Notes: generated by a model not told the origin, from the letters alone. A stretch of DNA of 64,000 nucleotides from Agrobacterium vaccinii (GCF_021310995.1 NZ_CP054150.1:1860001-1924000), one strand, 5' to 3'; positions 43,993-53,717 are shown, numbered from the stretch's first letter. Translations and numbers: made by a program.

Positions 43993-44069
43993 TGGCGACC
44001 CCTGCAGGACTCGAACCTGCGACCTACTGCTTAGAAGGCAGTTGCTCTATCCAGTTGAGCTAAGGGGCC
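43993..44069 (-). tRNA. tRNA-Arg (anticodon TCT)
   Basis: On the minus strand: acceptor GGCCCCT with AGGGGTC (one G-T pair), D arm GCTCAACTGGATAGAGC, anticodon stem ACTGC/GCAGT with loop CTTCTAA, T arm GCAGG-TTCGAGT-CCTGC, encoded CCA. Anticodon TCT reads AGA. Its 3' end faces the accessory region, as expected for an island boundary. Confidence 0.96.
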
Positions 44070-44080
44070 AATTTTTTAAA

Positions 44081-44386
44081 TCAGTGCGTCCAGGGCTGGG
44101 TGCGGCTGAACTTGAAATTGTCGGTGTAGGATACGACCTTGCGCGTGGCTTCCTGTGGCTGAAGAACGCGGTATTCGATGCTTTTGCGCTGGGCGTAGGC
44201 TTCTGCCTGTTCCTGCGTTTCGAAAAGAAGTTTGACCTGCTGCTTCATATCGGAAGACGACGTGTAGCCCATGATCGGATCGATCTTGCGGGGCACTTCG
44301 GCATCGAACTCCAGCACCCATTGATTGGTCTTGGCCTTGCCGGATTGCATGGCAGTCTTTGCTGGGCGATAAATTTTTGCAGACAT
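44081..44386 (-). CDS. Complex I accessory subunit, NDUFS4/18-kDa-like (ETC_C1 family)
   Basis: A 101-residue protein starting MSAKIYRPAKTAMQSGKAKT. It contains WVLEFDAEVPRKIDPIMGYT, SSSDMKQQVKLLFETQEQAE and the ending VSYTDNFKFSRTQPWTH. This matches the ETC complex I subunit family of alphaproteobacteria, homologous to the mitochondrial 18-kDa subunit. The Met at 44386 has GGAG nine bases upstream. It lies just upstream of the tRNA-Arg gene on the same strand. Confidence 0.88.
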   Translation of the reverse strand: MSAKIYRPAKTAMQSGKAKTNQWVLEFDAEVPRKIDPIMGYTSSSDMKQQVKLLFETQEQAEAYAQRKSIEYRVLQPQEATRKVVSYTDNFKFSRTQPWTH

Positions 44387-44626
44387 CTCAAACTGCTCCG
44401 GTCTTACGATCAAGCGGCGTTCCGCCTTTTTCAGCACAAAAAGTGATCGTTGCCGACCGCAGCAGTGCTCAAACTCGTTTGGACCGACTCAACCATGAAG
44501 TCAAGACGCTCATTCCTTACAGATACGGAAACCATAGAAAACCAGGGATGATAAAATTCGACGCTTCGACTTGCATGGAAAGGGTGAACGCTGTTTTATC
44601 GGGCCCTTATGCAAAGGGTCATCGTC

Positions 44627-44764
44627 ATGAATGAGAACGTCATCAAATTCCGCAAGCCGGAGCCACCGAAGCAGCCTCGTCCACAGCTGCGCAAGTTCGC
44701 GATCGTTGCAGGCGTCATCGCGTTCTTCATCGCGGCCTGGGCCTATTTTCAGTTCCTCGCATGA
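44627..44764 (+). CDS. 45-residue membrane peptide
   Basis: A short frame. ATG at 44627 encodes MNENVIKFRKPEPPKQPRPQ, then one transmembrane helix (FAIVAGVIAFFIAAWAYFQF) and stop. It begins with a Pro-rich cytoplasmic tail of the kind seen in conserved rhizobial small membrane proteins. Weak AAAGGG lies nine bases upstream. Function unknown. Confidence 0.55.
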   Translation: MNENVIKFRKPEPPKQPRPQLRKFAIVAGVIAFFIAAWAYFQFLA

Positions 44765-44866
44765 GGGACTGAAAAGCACGCAGCACGACGCTTAAGCGCC
44801 GCAGCAGTATCAGATCATTTTTATGAGGATTTATCGAAGCCACTGTTATCACAGGCTTTTAAGAAA

Positions 44867-44943
<77 letters not shown>

Positions 44944-45297
44944 TCTTTCGATGGTGGGGAGATACACGGTTCCCCCCTGCCCTGCAACAGCAAAATCAAA
45001 AATCTTTTCAGTTTTTGCATCGCACCATGTTTTTTGGTGGATAACGAAGTTTTCCCAAGAAACGAGTGCGTGTGCAAAGAAACGAATGACGCAGTTTTCG
45101 AAGATTTTGGCAACCTGAGGTTATTGATTTAGCTAGATTTTAACCAATGCGTCACTAAATCAGCCCGTACGACACGGTTAACACCGAAAGCATGATGCGC
45201 ATGTCGGGGCCTCGGGGGCATTCTATTTAAAAACCATTGTTTTTACTGTGTAACGTTTGGTGCCGATGGAGTCGCGCACCACGCGGGGGGAACGTTC
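44944..45297. other. Intergenic region upstream of the chemotaxis receptor
   Basis: No gene or repeat is evident in these 354 bases. They should hold the tRNA-Pro promoter on one strand and the receptor promoter on the other. Confidence 0.5.
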
Positions 45298-47247
45298 GTG
45301 CTCGAAAACTTCGGAATCAAAACCAAAATCCTGTCGCTGCTTGTTTTGCTCAGCGTCATTTCACTGTCGGGCATTGTTTACATGTCCCACCGTTTCGCCC
45401 AGGCGAACGAGATTTATCACGGCTTCATCACCAATGAGAGCCAGGCAGCCGTACTGGGTGCCCGGGCATCCGCTGGCGTGTGGACCGCAGTGGCCATTTC
45501 GAGCCGCCTGATGAACACCGATCCGACGACGCCCACTTACAAGGAAGTCAAAGAGAAGTACGACAAGGATATGCAGGTCGCCGCCGAGCGATTCGAGTCA
45601 ATCGGCGTTTCCGTGCCGAGCCGGCGGGAAACCATGCAGAAGATTCTGGCGACGCAGCGCCTGGTGAAAGCCAACATCGACAAGATGCTGGCACTGGCGG
45701 CTGCCGACAACAGAGCCGAAATTCCCGCTATCCTGAAGGAGAACGACGGGCTGCTGAGACAATTGTCGTCCGAGACGGGTGGCAACAACACGGCGATGAT
45801 GGAAATCCTGACATCAGGCGGTGACCGTATGTCGGCCTCCGTCCGCTCATCGATCAAGTGGAGCATCATCAGCCTTGGCCTTGGTATCGTGCTGGCTTTC
45901 GGGCTTGCTCTTTACGTCGCCAATGTCGGTATAACCGGCCCTATGGCGCGCCTGCGTGCCCTTATGTCCAGCCTTGCAAAGGGTGAAACGGCAGCCGAAA
46001 TCGACGGCATTCACCGCAAGGACGAGATCGGCCAGATGGCGCAGGCCGTGGCCGTTTTCCGCGATAACGCCATCGAGCGTGCGCGGCTTTCGCAGCAGGC
46101 CGATGCCGCGCAGGTGGCGACCGAAGCTGAGCGCGTGGAGCGCGATGGCCAGAAGGCCCGCGAATCGCAGGAGCTTCAGCACGCCGTAACCGAGTTGGAG
46201 ACAGCCCTTGGTCGTTTGTCCGATGGTGATCTGGCCGTACGTATCGACAACGAGTTCGTTCAGCATCTGGATGGCCTGCGCCGCAATTTCAACGGTTCTG
46301 TTCAGAAGCTGAATATCGCCATGAGTTCTGTCGGCGGCAATGCGCACACCATCAGCGCCGGTGCAAACGAATTGCTGGGTGCGGCAGACAATCTTGCCAA
46401 GCGCACGGAGCAGCAGGCCGCATCGGTCGAGCAGACGGCAGCGGCTCTGGAAGAAATCACCACGACGGTGAAGGATGCCGCCAAGCGCGCCGATGAGGCA
46501 AGCAAGCTGGTGGTTCGCACCCGCGATGGTGCGGAAAATTCCAGCAAGATCGTGCGCAACGCCATCGAGGCCATGCATCAGATCGAAAACTCCTCGAAGG
46601 AAATCGCCAACATCATCGGCGTTATCGATGACATTGCCTTCCAGACCAACCTTCTGGCCCTGAATGCCGGCGTGGAAGCGGCCCGTGCAGGCGAAGCAGG
46701 CAAGGGCTTTGCCGTGGTGGCGCAGGAAGTGCGGGAACTCGCGTCCCGGTCTGCCAATGCCGCGAAGGAAATCAAGGCGCTCATCACCGCCTCGGGTGAT
46801 CAGGTGCGCACCGGTGTGACGCTGGTGGGTGAAACCGGTAAGTCTCTGGACACGATTGCGTCAGAGGTGCAGGAAATCAACCGGCATGTTCACGCCATTG
46901 CAGAAGCCTCTCGCGAGCAGTCGCTGGGTCTTCAGGAAATCAACACCGCCGTTAACACCATGGATCAGGGCACGCAGCAGAACGCGGCGATGGTGGAAGA
47001 ATCCACCGCGGCCAGCCACGCCTTGGCGCGCGAAGCACAGAGCCTGACGGAAATGCTGGGGCAGTTCCGCCTTGGTGACAATGCACAGGCACAACGGCCA
47101 AACGCCTATGCTGCAAGGCCGCACGCAGCCGGAGCCGCTTCCAGCCCCGCCCCCTCACCGGCCCGCAGCCTTGGCCGCAAACTAGCCAGCGCCTTTGGCG
47201 GCGGCGCAGCAGCCGTGAAGCAGGAGCCCGAGTGGGCCGAGTTCTAA
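45298..47247 (+). CDS. Methyl-accepting chemotaxis protein with a CheR-tether-like C-terminus
   Basis: A 649-residue transmembrane receptor. It has TM1 about 12-32, a periplasmic four-helix ligand domain about 33-187, TM2 about 188-210, HAMP 1 about 210-265 ([20 protein letters not shown]), and a second HAMP-like piece about 290-335 ([14 protein letters not shown]). The signalling domain follows (about 345-590) with the hairpin tip [20 protein letters not shown]. The C-terminus ends in the pentapeptide WAEF preceded by PE, like the xWxxF docking site for CheR/CheB. The start is GTG with GGGGG upstream. The ligand is unknown. A terminator follows the gene. Confidence 0.95.
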   Translation: MLENFGIKTKILSLLVLLSVISLSGIVYMSHRFAQANEIYHGFITNESQAAVLGARASAGVWTAVAISSRLMNTDPTTPTYKEVKEKYDKDMQVAAERFESIGVSVPSRRETMQKILATQRLVKANIDKMLALAAADNRAEIPAILKENDGLLRQLSSETGGNNTAMMEILTSGGDRMSASVRSSIKWSIISLGLGIVLAFGLALYVANVGITGPMARLRALMSSLAKGETAAEIDGIHRKDEIGQMAQAVAVFRDNAIERARLSQQADAAQVATEAERVERDGQKARESQELQHAVTELETALGRLSDGDLAVRIDNEFVQHLDGLRRNFNGSVQKLNIAMSSVGGNAHTISAGANELLGAADNLAKRTEQQAASVEQTAAALEEITTTVKDAAKRADEASKLVVRTRDGAENSSKIVRNAIEAMHQIENSSKEIANIIGVIDDIAFQTNLLALNAGVEAARAGEAGKGFAVVAQEVRELASRSANAAKEIKALITASGDQVRTGVTLVGETGKSLDTIASEVQEINRHVHAIAEASREQSLGLQEINTAVNTMDQGTQQNAAMVEESTAASHALAREAQSLTEMLGQFRLGDNAQAQRPNAYAARPHAAGAASSPAPSPARSLGRKLASAFGGGAAAVKQEPEWAEF

Positions 47248-47258
47248 ACATAAATCTC

Positions 47259-47289
47259 CAGCCGGGCGGCTCTGTCGCCCGGCTGTTTC
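47259..47289 (+). terminator. Rho-independent terminator after the chemotaxis receptor
   Basis: Stem CAGCCGGGCG (47259-47268) pairs with CGCCCGGCTG (47276-47285) over a seven-base loop and is followed by a T-rich run TTTCTGTTT. Confidence 0.88.
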
Positions 47290-47512
47290 TGTTTATGATG
47301 ATTGCTGCATAGAACACCTGGCGCTGTCTCGCCCTTGACACCGCAAACCGCGGGTTGCGCCCATCATTACCAAGAATTCACTTCCCCCTGCCACAAAGCT
47401 GTGCGACGTCCGATGCAACGAAATTCGCATCGCCGACTTCATATTCAGCGCTGCCCCGACCAAAAAGCCGGGACATGGCGCGAGAAACGGCCAAGTTTTG
47501 CAGGTATACGAC

Positions 47513-48808
47513 ATGATAACGCCCGATGACGCTGGCAACACCACGACCAAGCCAGCGCAGGAACCCGACCTCCGCGACATTCTGAAATCCTCCCGATCCG
47601 GCGGCAAGAAATCTCGCAGGTTCACCTATGGCGTCGTCGCGCTTTTGCTGTTGGGCGGTGCTGGCACCTATTATTATATGTCCAACGCATCAGGCGTTGC
47701 CTATGTCTACACGACGCAGGACGTCAAGAAGGGCGAGCTTTCCGTCATCGTCACGTCAACCGGCTCCGTGCAGCCAACGGATCAGGTGGATATTTCCAGT
47801 GAGCTTTCCGGCACGATCCGCAAGGTCAACGTGACCTATAACACCGCGGTCAAATCAGGCGATGTGCTGGCAGAACTGGATACCAACAAGCTGGAGGCGG
47901 ATGTGCAGAGCGCGCGCGCCAAGCTGGCATCGGCTAAGGCCAGTGTCCTGAAGTCGCAGGCCGATCTCGGCTCTGCCAAATCCTCCATGGAACGCCTGAA
48001 ATCTCTGGTACAGAACCGTGTTTCCAGCCAGCAGGATCTGGATGTGGCACAGTTCAATTATGATGCTGCAGCCGCAACGCTTCAGGTCAACAGTGCCACT
48101 GTTCTGTCCTCGGAGGCGGACCTGCGACTGGCGGAATTGAACCTCGGCAAGGCAAAAATCATCTCCCCCATCGACGGCGTGGTGTTGACGCGGAGCGTGG
48201 ACCCGGGCGCTACGGTCGCTTCGTCGCTCAACGCGCCGGTGCTGTTCACCATCGCGGGAGACCTTCGCCATATGGAATTGCAGGTCGCGATAGATGAGGC
48301 TGACGTGGGCAAGGTACAAACCGGCCAAACGGCGACCTTCAACGTCGATGCCTATCCCGAGCGCAGCTTTCCTGCCGCAATCGAGACCGTGCGTTTTGCC
48401 TCCGAGACCGTGTCCAACGTCGTGACTTACAAGGGTATTCTGACGGTGGATAATGCCGAGCTGCTGTTGCGGCCCGGCATGACGGCGACGGCAAACATCG
48501 TGGTCGAGCAGGTAAAGGACGCGATCCTAGTGCCCAACGCTGCCCTTCGCTATGCACCACCGCGCGAATCTGCATCGCGTGGCGGTGGGTTGATGGGCCT
48601 GTTTCGTCCGCCACGCATGGGCCGACAGCGTGGCGGCAATGACGCAGCGGCTAGCAATAAGCGCAGCGTCTGGGTGTTGCGCAACAACAACCCCGTTTCC
48701 GTGCAGGTCGAGACCGGCTCTACCGACGGCCAATTCACGGCCATCACATCGGGTGAGATCAAACCTGACGATCAGGTCATCACCGATGCTACCCAGCGCA
48801 GTGGTTGA
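47513..48808 (+). CDS. macA: MacA-like periplasmic adaptor (HlyD/RND family)
   Basis: A 431-residue membrane-fusion protein. One N-terminal TM helix (FTYGVVALLLLGGAGTYYYM) is followed by a lipoyl/barrel-sandwich fold (VTSTGSVQPTDQVDISSELS, VKSGDVLAELDTNKLEADVQ). A coiled-coil hairpin (about 125-205) and beta-barrel parts with GATVASSLNAPVLFTIAG follow. An unusual Arg/Gly-rich loop (RESASRGGGLMGLF to GRQRGG) lies in the C-terminal region before VWVLRNNNPV. It links an inner-membrane MacB-type ABC pump to an outer-membrane channel. The Met at 47513 is preferred over the TTG upstream. MacB parts follow directly. Confidence 0.9.
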   Translation: MITPDDAGNTTTKPAQEPDLRDILKSSRSGGKKSRRFTYGVVALLLLGGAGTYYYMSNASGVAYVYTTQDVKKGELSVIVTSTGSVQPTDQVDISSELSGTIRKVNVTYNTAVKSGDVLAELDTNKLEADVQSARAKLASAKASVLKSQADLGSAKSSMERLKSLVQNRVSSQQDLDVAQFNYDAAAATLQVNSATVLSSEADLRLAELNLGKAKIISPIDGVVLTRSVDPGATVASSLNAPVLFTIAGDLRHMELQVAIDEADVGKVQTGQTATFNVDAYPERSFPAAIETVRFASETVSNVVTYKGILTVDNAELLLRPGMTATANIVVEQVKDAILVPNAALRYAPPRESASRGGGLMGLFRPPRMGRQRGGNDAAASNKRSVWVLRNNNPVSVQVETGSTDGQFTAITSGEIKPDDQVITDATQRSG

Positions 48809-48815
48809 GGTTGCC

Positions 48816-49535
48816 ATGACAGCCGAACCACTCATCGAATTTCGAGACGTCATCAAGCAATATGGCCTCGGCGAAGCAAAAATCCGGGCGTTGGATCGCG
48901 TCAGTCTGTCGATCTACCGGAGCGAATTCGTCGCTATCATGGGTCCATCCGGTTCCGGCAAATCGACCTCGATGAACATCATTGGTTGCCTGGATAAGCC
49001 GACCGGCGGCGAGTATCTGTTTCAGGGCGTGCCCACCAGCGGTTTCGATAACGAGCAACTAACGCTGCTGCGTCGGCACATGCTGGGCTTCGTGTTTCAG
49101 GGCTTTAACCTGCTGCCACGAACATCTGCCGTCGAGAATGTGGAACTGCCCTTGATATATCGCGGCATGAAGGCGGCAGAACGACGCCCGCAGGCCATGG
49201 AAGCGCTGGCGCAGGTGGGACTGGCCGGGCGCGAGCACCACACCACGCAGGAACTTTCCGGCGGACAGCAACAGCGCGTGGCTATTGCCCGCGCTATCGT
49301 GACACGCCCTGCCCTACTTCTGGCCGATGAGCCGACCGGCAATCTCGATACCAAGACCAGCACCGAAATCATGGAGCTGATCACCTCGCTCAACCGCGAC
49401 AAGGGTATCACCGTCGTCATGGTCACCCATGAAGAAGACATAGCGGCTTACGGAAACCGGCTCCTGCGGTTCAAGGATGGGCATCTGGAATCCGACAGCG
49501 CCGCTAAACGGCAGGAGGTTGCAGATGTTTCTTGA
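48816..49535 (+). CDS. MacB-type ABC transporter ATPase
   Basis: A 239-residue ATPase: Walker [12 protein letters not shown] loop FQGFNLLP, signature LSGGQQQRV, Walker [14 protein letters not shown] loop VMVTHE. This is the LolD/MacB-type pattern. It starts seven bases after the adaptor stop (GAGG upstream) and overlaps the permease start by 11 bases. With the separate permease it forms a split MacB exporter, which in MacAB systems pushes peptides or macrolides out. The substrate is unknown. Confidence 0.93.
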   Translation: MTAEPLIEFRDVIKQYGLGEAKIRALDRVSLSIYRSEFVAIMGPSGSGKSTSMNIIGCLDKPTGGEYLFQGVPTSGFDNEQLTLLRRHMLGFVFQGFNLLPRTSAVENVELPLIYRGMKAAERRPQAMEALAQVGLAGREHHTTQELSGGQQQRVAIARAIVTRPALLLADEPTGNLDTKTSTEIMELITSLNRDKGITVVMVTHEEDIAAYGNRLLRFKDGHLESDSAAKRQEVADVS

Positions 49536-50733
49536 AACCGCGCGCCTCGCACTGCGCGCCATTAGCCGCAATATCTTGCGCTCGTTTCTCACCGTGCTCG
49601 GCGTCGTCATCGGCGTTGCCGCCGTCATCGCCATGGTCACGATCGGCAACGGCACGACCGCACAGGTGAAATCTGAACTGTCACGCCTTGGCACCAACAT
49701 GCTGTTCGTACGCCCCGGCCAATTCGGCCCCGGCCGTGCCAGCACGGAAGCCAAGCGCTTCAATGACCACGATATACAGGCCATGCGCGATCAGCTGAGC
49801 GGAATCAGAGCCGTCGCGCCCGTCAACAGAAGCTCGACAGCCACCGTGATCTATGGCGGCAAGAACCACTCCACCAGCGTCGTTGGCACCACCAATGATT
49901 ATCTGGTCACGCAGGACTGGACGCTGTCACAGGGCCGCACATTTCTGCCAGCGGAAGATCGCGGCGGCCAGATCGGCTGCATCATTGGCGAAACCGTGCG
50001 GCAGGAATTGTTCGGCTCGGCAAATCCCGTCGGCCAGACCATTCGCGTCAGCAATATCGCCTGCCCTGTCATCGCCGTTCTCGCCCGCAAGGGACAATCA
50101 GGTCTGGGCGACGATCAGGATGACACCATCATCATGCCGCTGAAAATCCACCAGCGACGCATTGGTGGCACCACCACCATCTCAAGCATCATGGTGTCGG
50201 CGCAGGACGGCGTATCCACGGCCAAGGTGCAGTCCGACATTGAAAATCTGCTGCGTGAACGTCGTCGCATCGCGCTGGGTCGCGATGATGATTTTACCGT
50301 CAACGACATGGCGCAGATCGCCTCCGCCATGACGGGCACCACCACATTGCTGACAGGCCTGTTGGGCGCTGTCGCTGCCGTCAGCCTTCTGGTCGGTGGT
50401 ATCGGCATCATGAATATCATGCTGGTATCGGTGACGGAACGAACACGGGAAATCGGCATTCGTCTGGCGATCGGCGCGCTGGAAAAGCAGGTGCTGACAC
50501 AGTTTCTGGTGGAGGCGGTCATGCTCTCTGCCTTCGGCGGCGTGGCAGGCATATTGTTTGGTCTTGGGCTTGCCTATAGCGTCGTCAGCTTCCTTGGCGT
50601 GCCCTTCGTCACCAGCCCGGCGATCATCGCGCTGGCGTTCGCGTTTTCAGCGGCGATCGGCGTCATCTTCGGGTACTTCCCGGCGCGCAGAGCCGCTAGC
50701 CTCAGCCCGATCGAAGCGCTGCGGCACGAATGA
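49525..50733 (+). CDS. MacB-type FtsX-like ABC permease
   Basis: A 402-residue permease with one N-terminal TM (LRSFLTVLGVVIGVAAVIAM), a periplasmic domain (IGNGTTAQVKSELSRLGTNM to about residue 270), and three C-terminal TM helices (LTGLLGAVAAVSLLVGGIGI, MNIMLVSVTERTREIGIRLA, FAFSAAIGVIFGYFPARRAA). This is the FtsX/MacB_PCD layout. The ATG at 49525 has GGAGG six bases upstream. Together with the preceding ATPase and MacA-like protein it completes a tripartite export set; no TolC-like gene is nearby. Confidence 0.93.
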   Translation: MFLETARLALRAISRNILRSFLTVLGVVIGVAAVIAMVTIGNGTTAQVKSELSRLGTNMLFVRPGQFGPGRASTEAKRFNDHDIQAMRDQLSGIRAVAPVNRSSTATVIYGGKNHSTSVVGTTNDYLVTQDWTLSQGRTFLPAEDRGGQIGCIIGETVRQELFGSANPVGQTIRVSNIACPVIAVLARKGQSGLGDDQDDTIIMPLKIHQRRIGGTTTISSIMVSAQDGVSTAKVQSDIENLLRERRRIALGRDDDFTVNDMAQIASAMTGTTTLLTGLLGAVAAVSLLVGGIGIMNIMLVSVTERTREIGIRLAIGALEKQVLTQFLVEAVMLSAFGGVAGILFGLGLAYSVVSFLGVPFVTSPAIIALAFAFSAAIGVIFGYFPARRAASLSPIEALRHE

Positions 50734-50798
50734 CGCAGCCCGTTGTCATTCATCCATCCCCTCTCCATATAAGAAAGGTATGAAAGAGGAGTTTTGAA

Positions 50799-51281
50799 GT
50801 GAGCGTCGCGTTTGTCAAAGAAGAGAGTGCCGAAACCGCAGCAGAAACTCAGCTGCCGGATCGCCCCGTTTCGCCGCATCCCAATCTCGTCACCGAAGCC
50901 GGGCTAAAGGCGCTGGCGGCGCAGGTTGATGCAGCCCGCAAGGCTTTCGATGAGGCAAACGCCATCGAAGATATCAATGAGCGCCGACGACTGGCGGCAC
51001 CGCACATGCGCGACCTTCGCTATTTTTCTGAACGCCTGCATACCGCCCAGCCCATGCCAGCACCTGAAAGCAACGATGTTGTCGCCTTTGGCAGCACGGT
51101 TACGTTCGACAGGGATGACGGGCGCGTGCAGACATTTCGTATCGTTGGAGAAGACGAAGCGGACCCGAAGGCGGGCTCGATGTCACATGTATCCCCCGTC
51201 GCCCGCGCCCTTTTGGGCAAAGCCGTGGGTGACCTCGTGCAAGTTGGCGATCAGGAGCTGGAAATCACCGCAATCGCCTGA
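50799..51281 (+). CDS. GreA/GreB C-terminal domain protein
   Basis: A 160-residue protein. After an acidic N-terminus comes a coiled segment (LKALAAQVDAARKAFDEANA), then a GreA/B C-terminal-like fold with AFGSTVTFDRDDGRVQTFRI, VGEDEADPKAGSMSHVSPVA and RALLGKAVGDLVQVGDQELE. It is shorter than GreA, and the coiled part is not a full Gre finger, so it probably interacts with RNA polymerase without transcript cleavage, as Rnk-like proteins do. Start is GTG with GAGGAG upstream. Confidence 0.85.
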   Translation: MSVAFVKEESAETAAETQLPDRPVSPHPNLVTEAGLKALAAQVDAARKAFDEANAIEDINERRRLAAPHMRDLRYFSERLHTAQPMPAPESNDVVAFGSTVTFDRDDGRVQTFRIVGEDEADPKAGSMSHVSPVARALLGKAVGDLVQVGDQELEITAIA

Positions 51282-51361
51282 TTGGCGGGTTGCGGGCTGG
51301 GCAGACAAACGGTATCTGATCGGTCATCAAGCTCTGTCCGAACAATAAGGCCGGTCCTCCC

Positions 51362-52279
51362 ATGTCTGTGGATTTTCTCGTCACCCATTCCGGTGGCTTC
51401 CATGCCGATGAACTGCTGTCCAGCGTCATCCTCACCCGGCTGTTCCCGCAGGCGAAGATCGTTCGCAGCCGCGCACCAGAATGGATCACATTGGGCGAAG
51501 ATCGCATCATCTATGATGTCGGCGGCGCCTATGACGCGGAAGCACGCATTTTCGACCATCACCAGCGCGGCGCGCCGCTTCGCGAAGATGGTCAACCCTA
51601 TAGCTCGTTCGGACTGATCTGGAAGCATTACGGCCATGCCTATCTTAGCGCCTACGGGATTCCAGAAGGTCACATCGAAACAATCCATCAGTCGTTCGAC
51701 AAAAGCTTTGTCCTGCCCATCGACCTCACGGATAATGGTGCACTCAGCCCATCGATTGCTGGTCCTCTCGCGGGCCTGACCCTGCCGTCCCTGCTAGAAA
51801 CGCTGAAACCAACCTTCGACAATGACGACCCGAAGGCAGACGATCTCGCGTTCCACGCAGCCCTTTCGATTGCCCGCAGTTTCGTTGAAGCCAGCATCGA
51901 GAAGAAGGCTGCGAAATTGCGTGCCGAAACGCAGGTGCTCCACTCTATCGAGGCCGCAGGTGAAAGCCGCGTTCTGGAACTCTCCCGCGGCATGCCCTTC
52001 CGCCCCGCCATCATCAAGGCTGGCGCAGACCACCTGCTCTTCGTCGTGCATCCCCGTGACAAGGACTGGTGCGTCACCGGCATCCGCCGCGCCGACGAAG
52101 GCTTCGAACTGCGCGCCGACCTGCCAGCCGCATGGGCCGGTTTGACGAATGGTGATCTGGAGACAGCCTCGGGTGTGGAAGGCGCAACCTTCTGTCACAA
52201 CGGACGATTTATTGCTGCGGCGAAGACGCGCGAAGCAGCGTTGGCCATGGCTGAGATTGCTGTGCGGGAAGCGGTTTAA
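51362..52279 (+). CDS. MYG1-family metal-dependent protein (UPF0160)
   Basis: A 305-residue protein with the family start VDFLVTHSGGFHADELLSSV, the YDVGGAYDAEARIFDHHQRG metal-binding segment (DHHQRG), and the later SYSSFGLIWKHYG stretch and MPFRPAIIKA. The DHH-like motifs match MYG1, a 3'-5' RNA exonuclease described in eukaryotes. The bacterial role is open. It follows the Gre-domain gene by 80 bases on the same strand. Confidence 0.88.
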   Translation: MSVDFLVTHSGGFHADELLSSVILTRLFPQAKIVRSRAPEWITLGEDRIIYDVGGAYDAEARIFDHHQRGAPLREDGQPYSSFGLIWKHYGHAYLSAYGIPEGHIETIHQSFDKSFVLPIDLTDNGALSPSIAGPLAGLTLPSLLETLKPTFDNDDPKADDLAFHAALSIARSFVEASIEKKAAKLRAETQVLHSIEAAGESRVLELSRGMPFRPAIIKAGADHLLFVVHPRDKDWCVTGIRRADEGFELRADLPAAWAGLTNGDLETASGVEGATFCHNGRFIAAAKTREAALAMAEIAVREAV

Positions 52280-52310
52280 GCAGCGCTATAAAGACGCAGA
52301 CTAGCCCATT

Positions 52311-52345
52311 CGTCATCCTCGGGCTCCTTCCGAGGATCTAATCAC
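52311..52345. repeat. Intergenic palindromic repeat (REP-like), copy 1
   Basis: CGTCATCCTCGGG-CTCCTT-CCGAGGATCTAATCAC: the same core as the other copies at 53718, 58019, 58414, 62241 and 62293. This copy has CTCCTT rather than CTTGTC in the loop. Confidence 0.8.
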
Positions 52346-52385
52346 GCTGCGAGAAATGAGACCTAGCAGATGCACGGGCCTGTCC

Positions 52386-53667
52386 CACTGCTGTCCGGTT
52401 TAAACCGACGTCCATTGGAGCATCAACTGGTCATTGTGGCATCTGCTGCTGTTGGGTGGTTTTAGAAGACTGTCTGTTCTTTTTCGATGCATGAGGTTGG
52501 CCCGCACGAGGCGGGCGAAGATCCAGGGGCTTTTGATGGTCTTCTGGTCTGCCTGCGCCATGCGCAGAAGCAGGAAAGCGATGAGGGCCACGGTGATCTG
52601 AATGCGCACGGCGTTTTCTGAGACGCCCAGGAAATGCTTGATCTTCAAGGTCTGCTTGACCCATTTGAAGAACAGCTCGATAGCCCAGCGACGCTTGTAG
52701 AGATCGGCGATCTCTTGCGCAGTGGCATCGAGATCGTTCGACAGGATCCGCAGGACCTTGCCGGTATCGCTTTGCACCGTGATCTCGCGAACCGGGTCGC
52801 TGAACGGGTTCTTGCGGTTGCCGGCCTGACGGGCAGGCAGCAGACCAATGCGATCCGACAGGATGCGACCACCGTTTGCATCCGCGTCCCCCAGCGGCTG
52901 CTCATGCAACACCGTCAGGGGTGTATGGGACTTGAAGCGGGTGACGATGCGGCATCCGGCCTGATCCATTCTGGCCCACCATGAGAAATCATAATAGCCC
53001 AGATCAAAGACGTAGGTCGCGCCCGGTTCGATCGGCATGGCCTTGGCCGCGGTGATGTCATTGACATTGGCGGGTGTAACGGCGGCATAGATCGGTCGCT
53101 CTGCGCCCGCATCATAGACGATGTGGACCTTGGCTCCGCACGCCTTATGGGAGAACCGCGCCCATTGCGATCCTGCACCGGAAAGGCGAAGGCTCGTGGC
53201 ATCGATCAGATAGGTCGCCTCGCCGACGGCCCGTCGCAACCCGCGCCCAGCTCGTGTGACCAGCTCGGCAAACAGACCGGTAAAGACCGCACTTGAGCGT
53301 TTGGCATTGGCATCAGCCAGCGTCGAACGTGAGGCCGGGCGTGCGCCGAGATGATAAAGGCGTGTCGAATGGCTTTCCAGACCGCCTTCGATCTCGTGCA
53401 AGCTGACAGCACCGGCCAGTTGCCCATACAGCAGGGCGATCAACTGGCTCTTGGTGGACAATCGCCGGATATGCTTATCGGTGCCATGCTCATCCACAAG
53501 CCGCTCGAAGGTCGACCAGGAAACGCGCTTCAAAAGATCATGAAAAACGCTATTGTGATGCCGCACGGTGTTGCCTCTCTTTCGTGTCCAAATCGTCGCC
53601 AAACGCTTGAATACGAATAGAATCAACACCGTGCGCCGTGTCTACAAATTTAAACCGGACAGCAGTG
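52386..53667 (-). mobile_element. IS4-family insertion sequence, complete (1282 bp)
   Basis: The ends are 19-bp perfect inverted repeats (CACTGCTGTCCGGTTTAAA at 52386 and its complement ending at 53667). The target duplication is 9 bp, GGCCTGTCC at 52377-52385 and 53668-53676. It carries one transposase gene on the minus strand. The intact ends and exact duplication point to a recent insertion. Confidence 0.95.
52400..53566 (-). CDS. IS4-family DDE transposase
   Basis: A transposase of about 388 residues from a GTG at 53566 (RHHNSVFHDLLKRVSW). It has a DUF4372-like N-terminus, the DDE residues in YLIDATSLRLSGAG and YVFDLGYYDFSWW, and the late YKRRWAIELFFKWVK that fits the IS4 YREK signature (Tyr, Arg, Glu, Lys in correct spacing). 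The stop codon TAA lies inside the left inverted repeat. The longer frame to 53629 also stays inside the element. Confidence 0.95.
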   Translation of the reverse strand: MRHHNSVFHDLLKRVSWSTFERLVDEHGTDKHIRRLSTKSQLIALLYGQLAGAVSLHEIEGGLESHSTRLYHLGARPASRSTLADANAKRSSAVFTGLFAELVTRAGRGLRRAVGEATYLIDATSLRLSGAGSQWARFSHKACGAKVHIVYDAGAERPIYAAVTPANVNDITAAKAMPIEPGATYVFDLGYYDFSWWARMDQAGCRIVTRFKSHTPLTVLHEQPLGDADANGGRILSDRIGLLPARQAGNRKNPFSDPVREITVQSDTGKVLRILSNDLDATAQEIADLYKRRWAIELFFKWVKQTLKIKHFLGVSENAVRIQITVALIAFLLLRMAQADQKTIKSPWIFARLVRANLMHRKRTDSLLKPPNSSRCHNDQLMLQWTSV

Positions 53668-53717
53668 GGCCTGTCCCGAGGATCTAATCACATTGCGAGA
53701 AATGAGAGGTAGCAGAT

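Larger units (their letters stand above)
52374..53698. repeat. REP-like copy split by the IS4-family element
   Basis: ACGGGCCTGTCC at 52374-52385 continues after the element as CGAGGATCTAATCAC at 53677-53691. Removing the element and one target copy restores a CGGGCCTGTCCCGAGG palindrome like its neighbours. A flanking GAGAAATGAGA-type spacer is also repeated on both sides. Confidence 0.8.

Noticed and set aside
43993..44040. Possible attachment-site duplication of the tRNA-Arg 3' end
   Set aside because: No second copy of this sequence was found by eye near the presumed left end of the accessory block.
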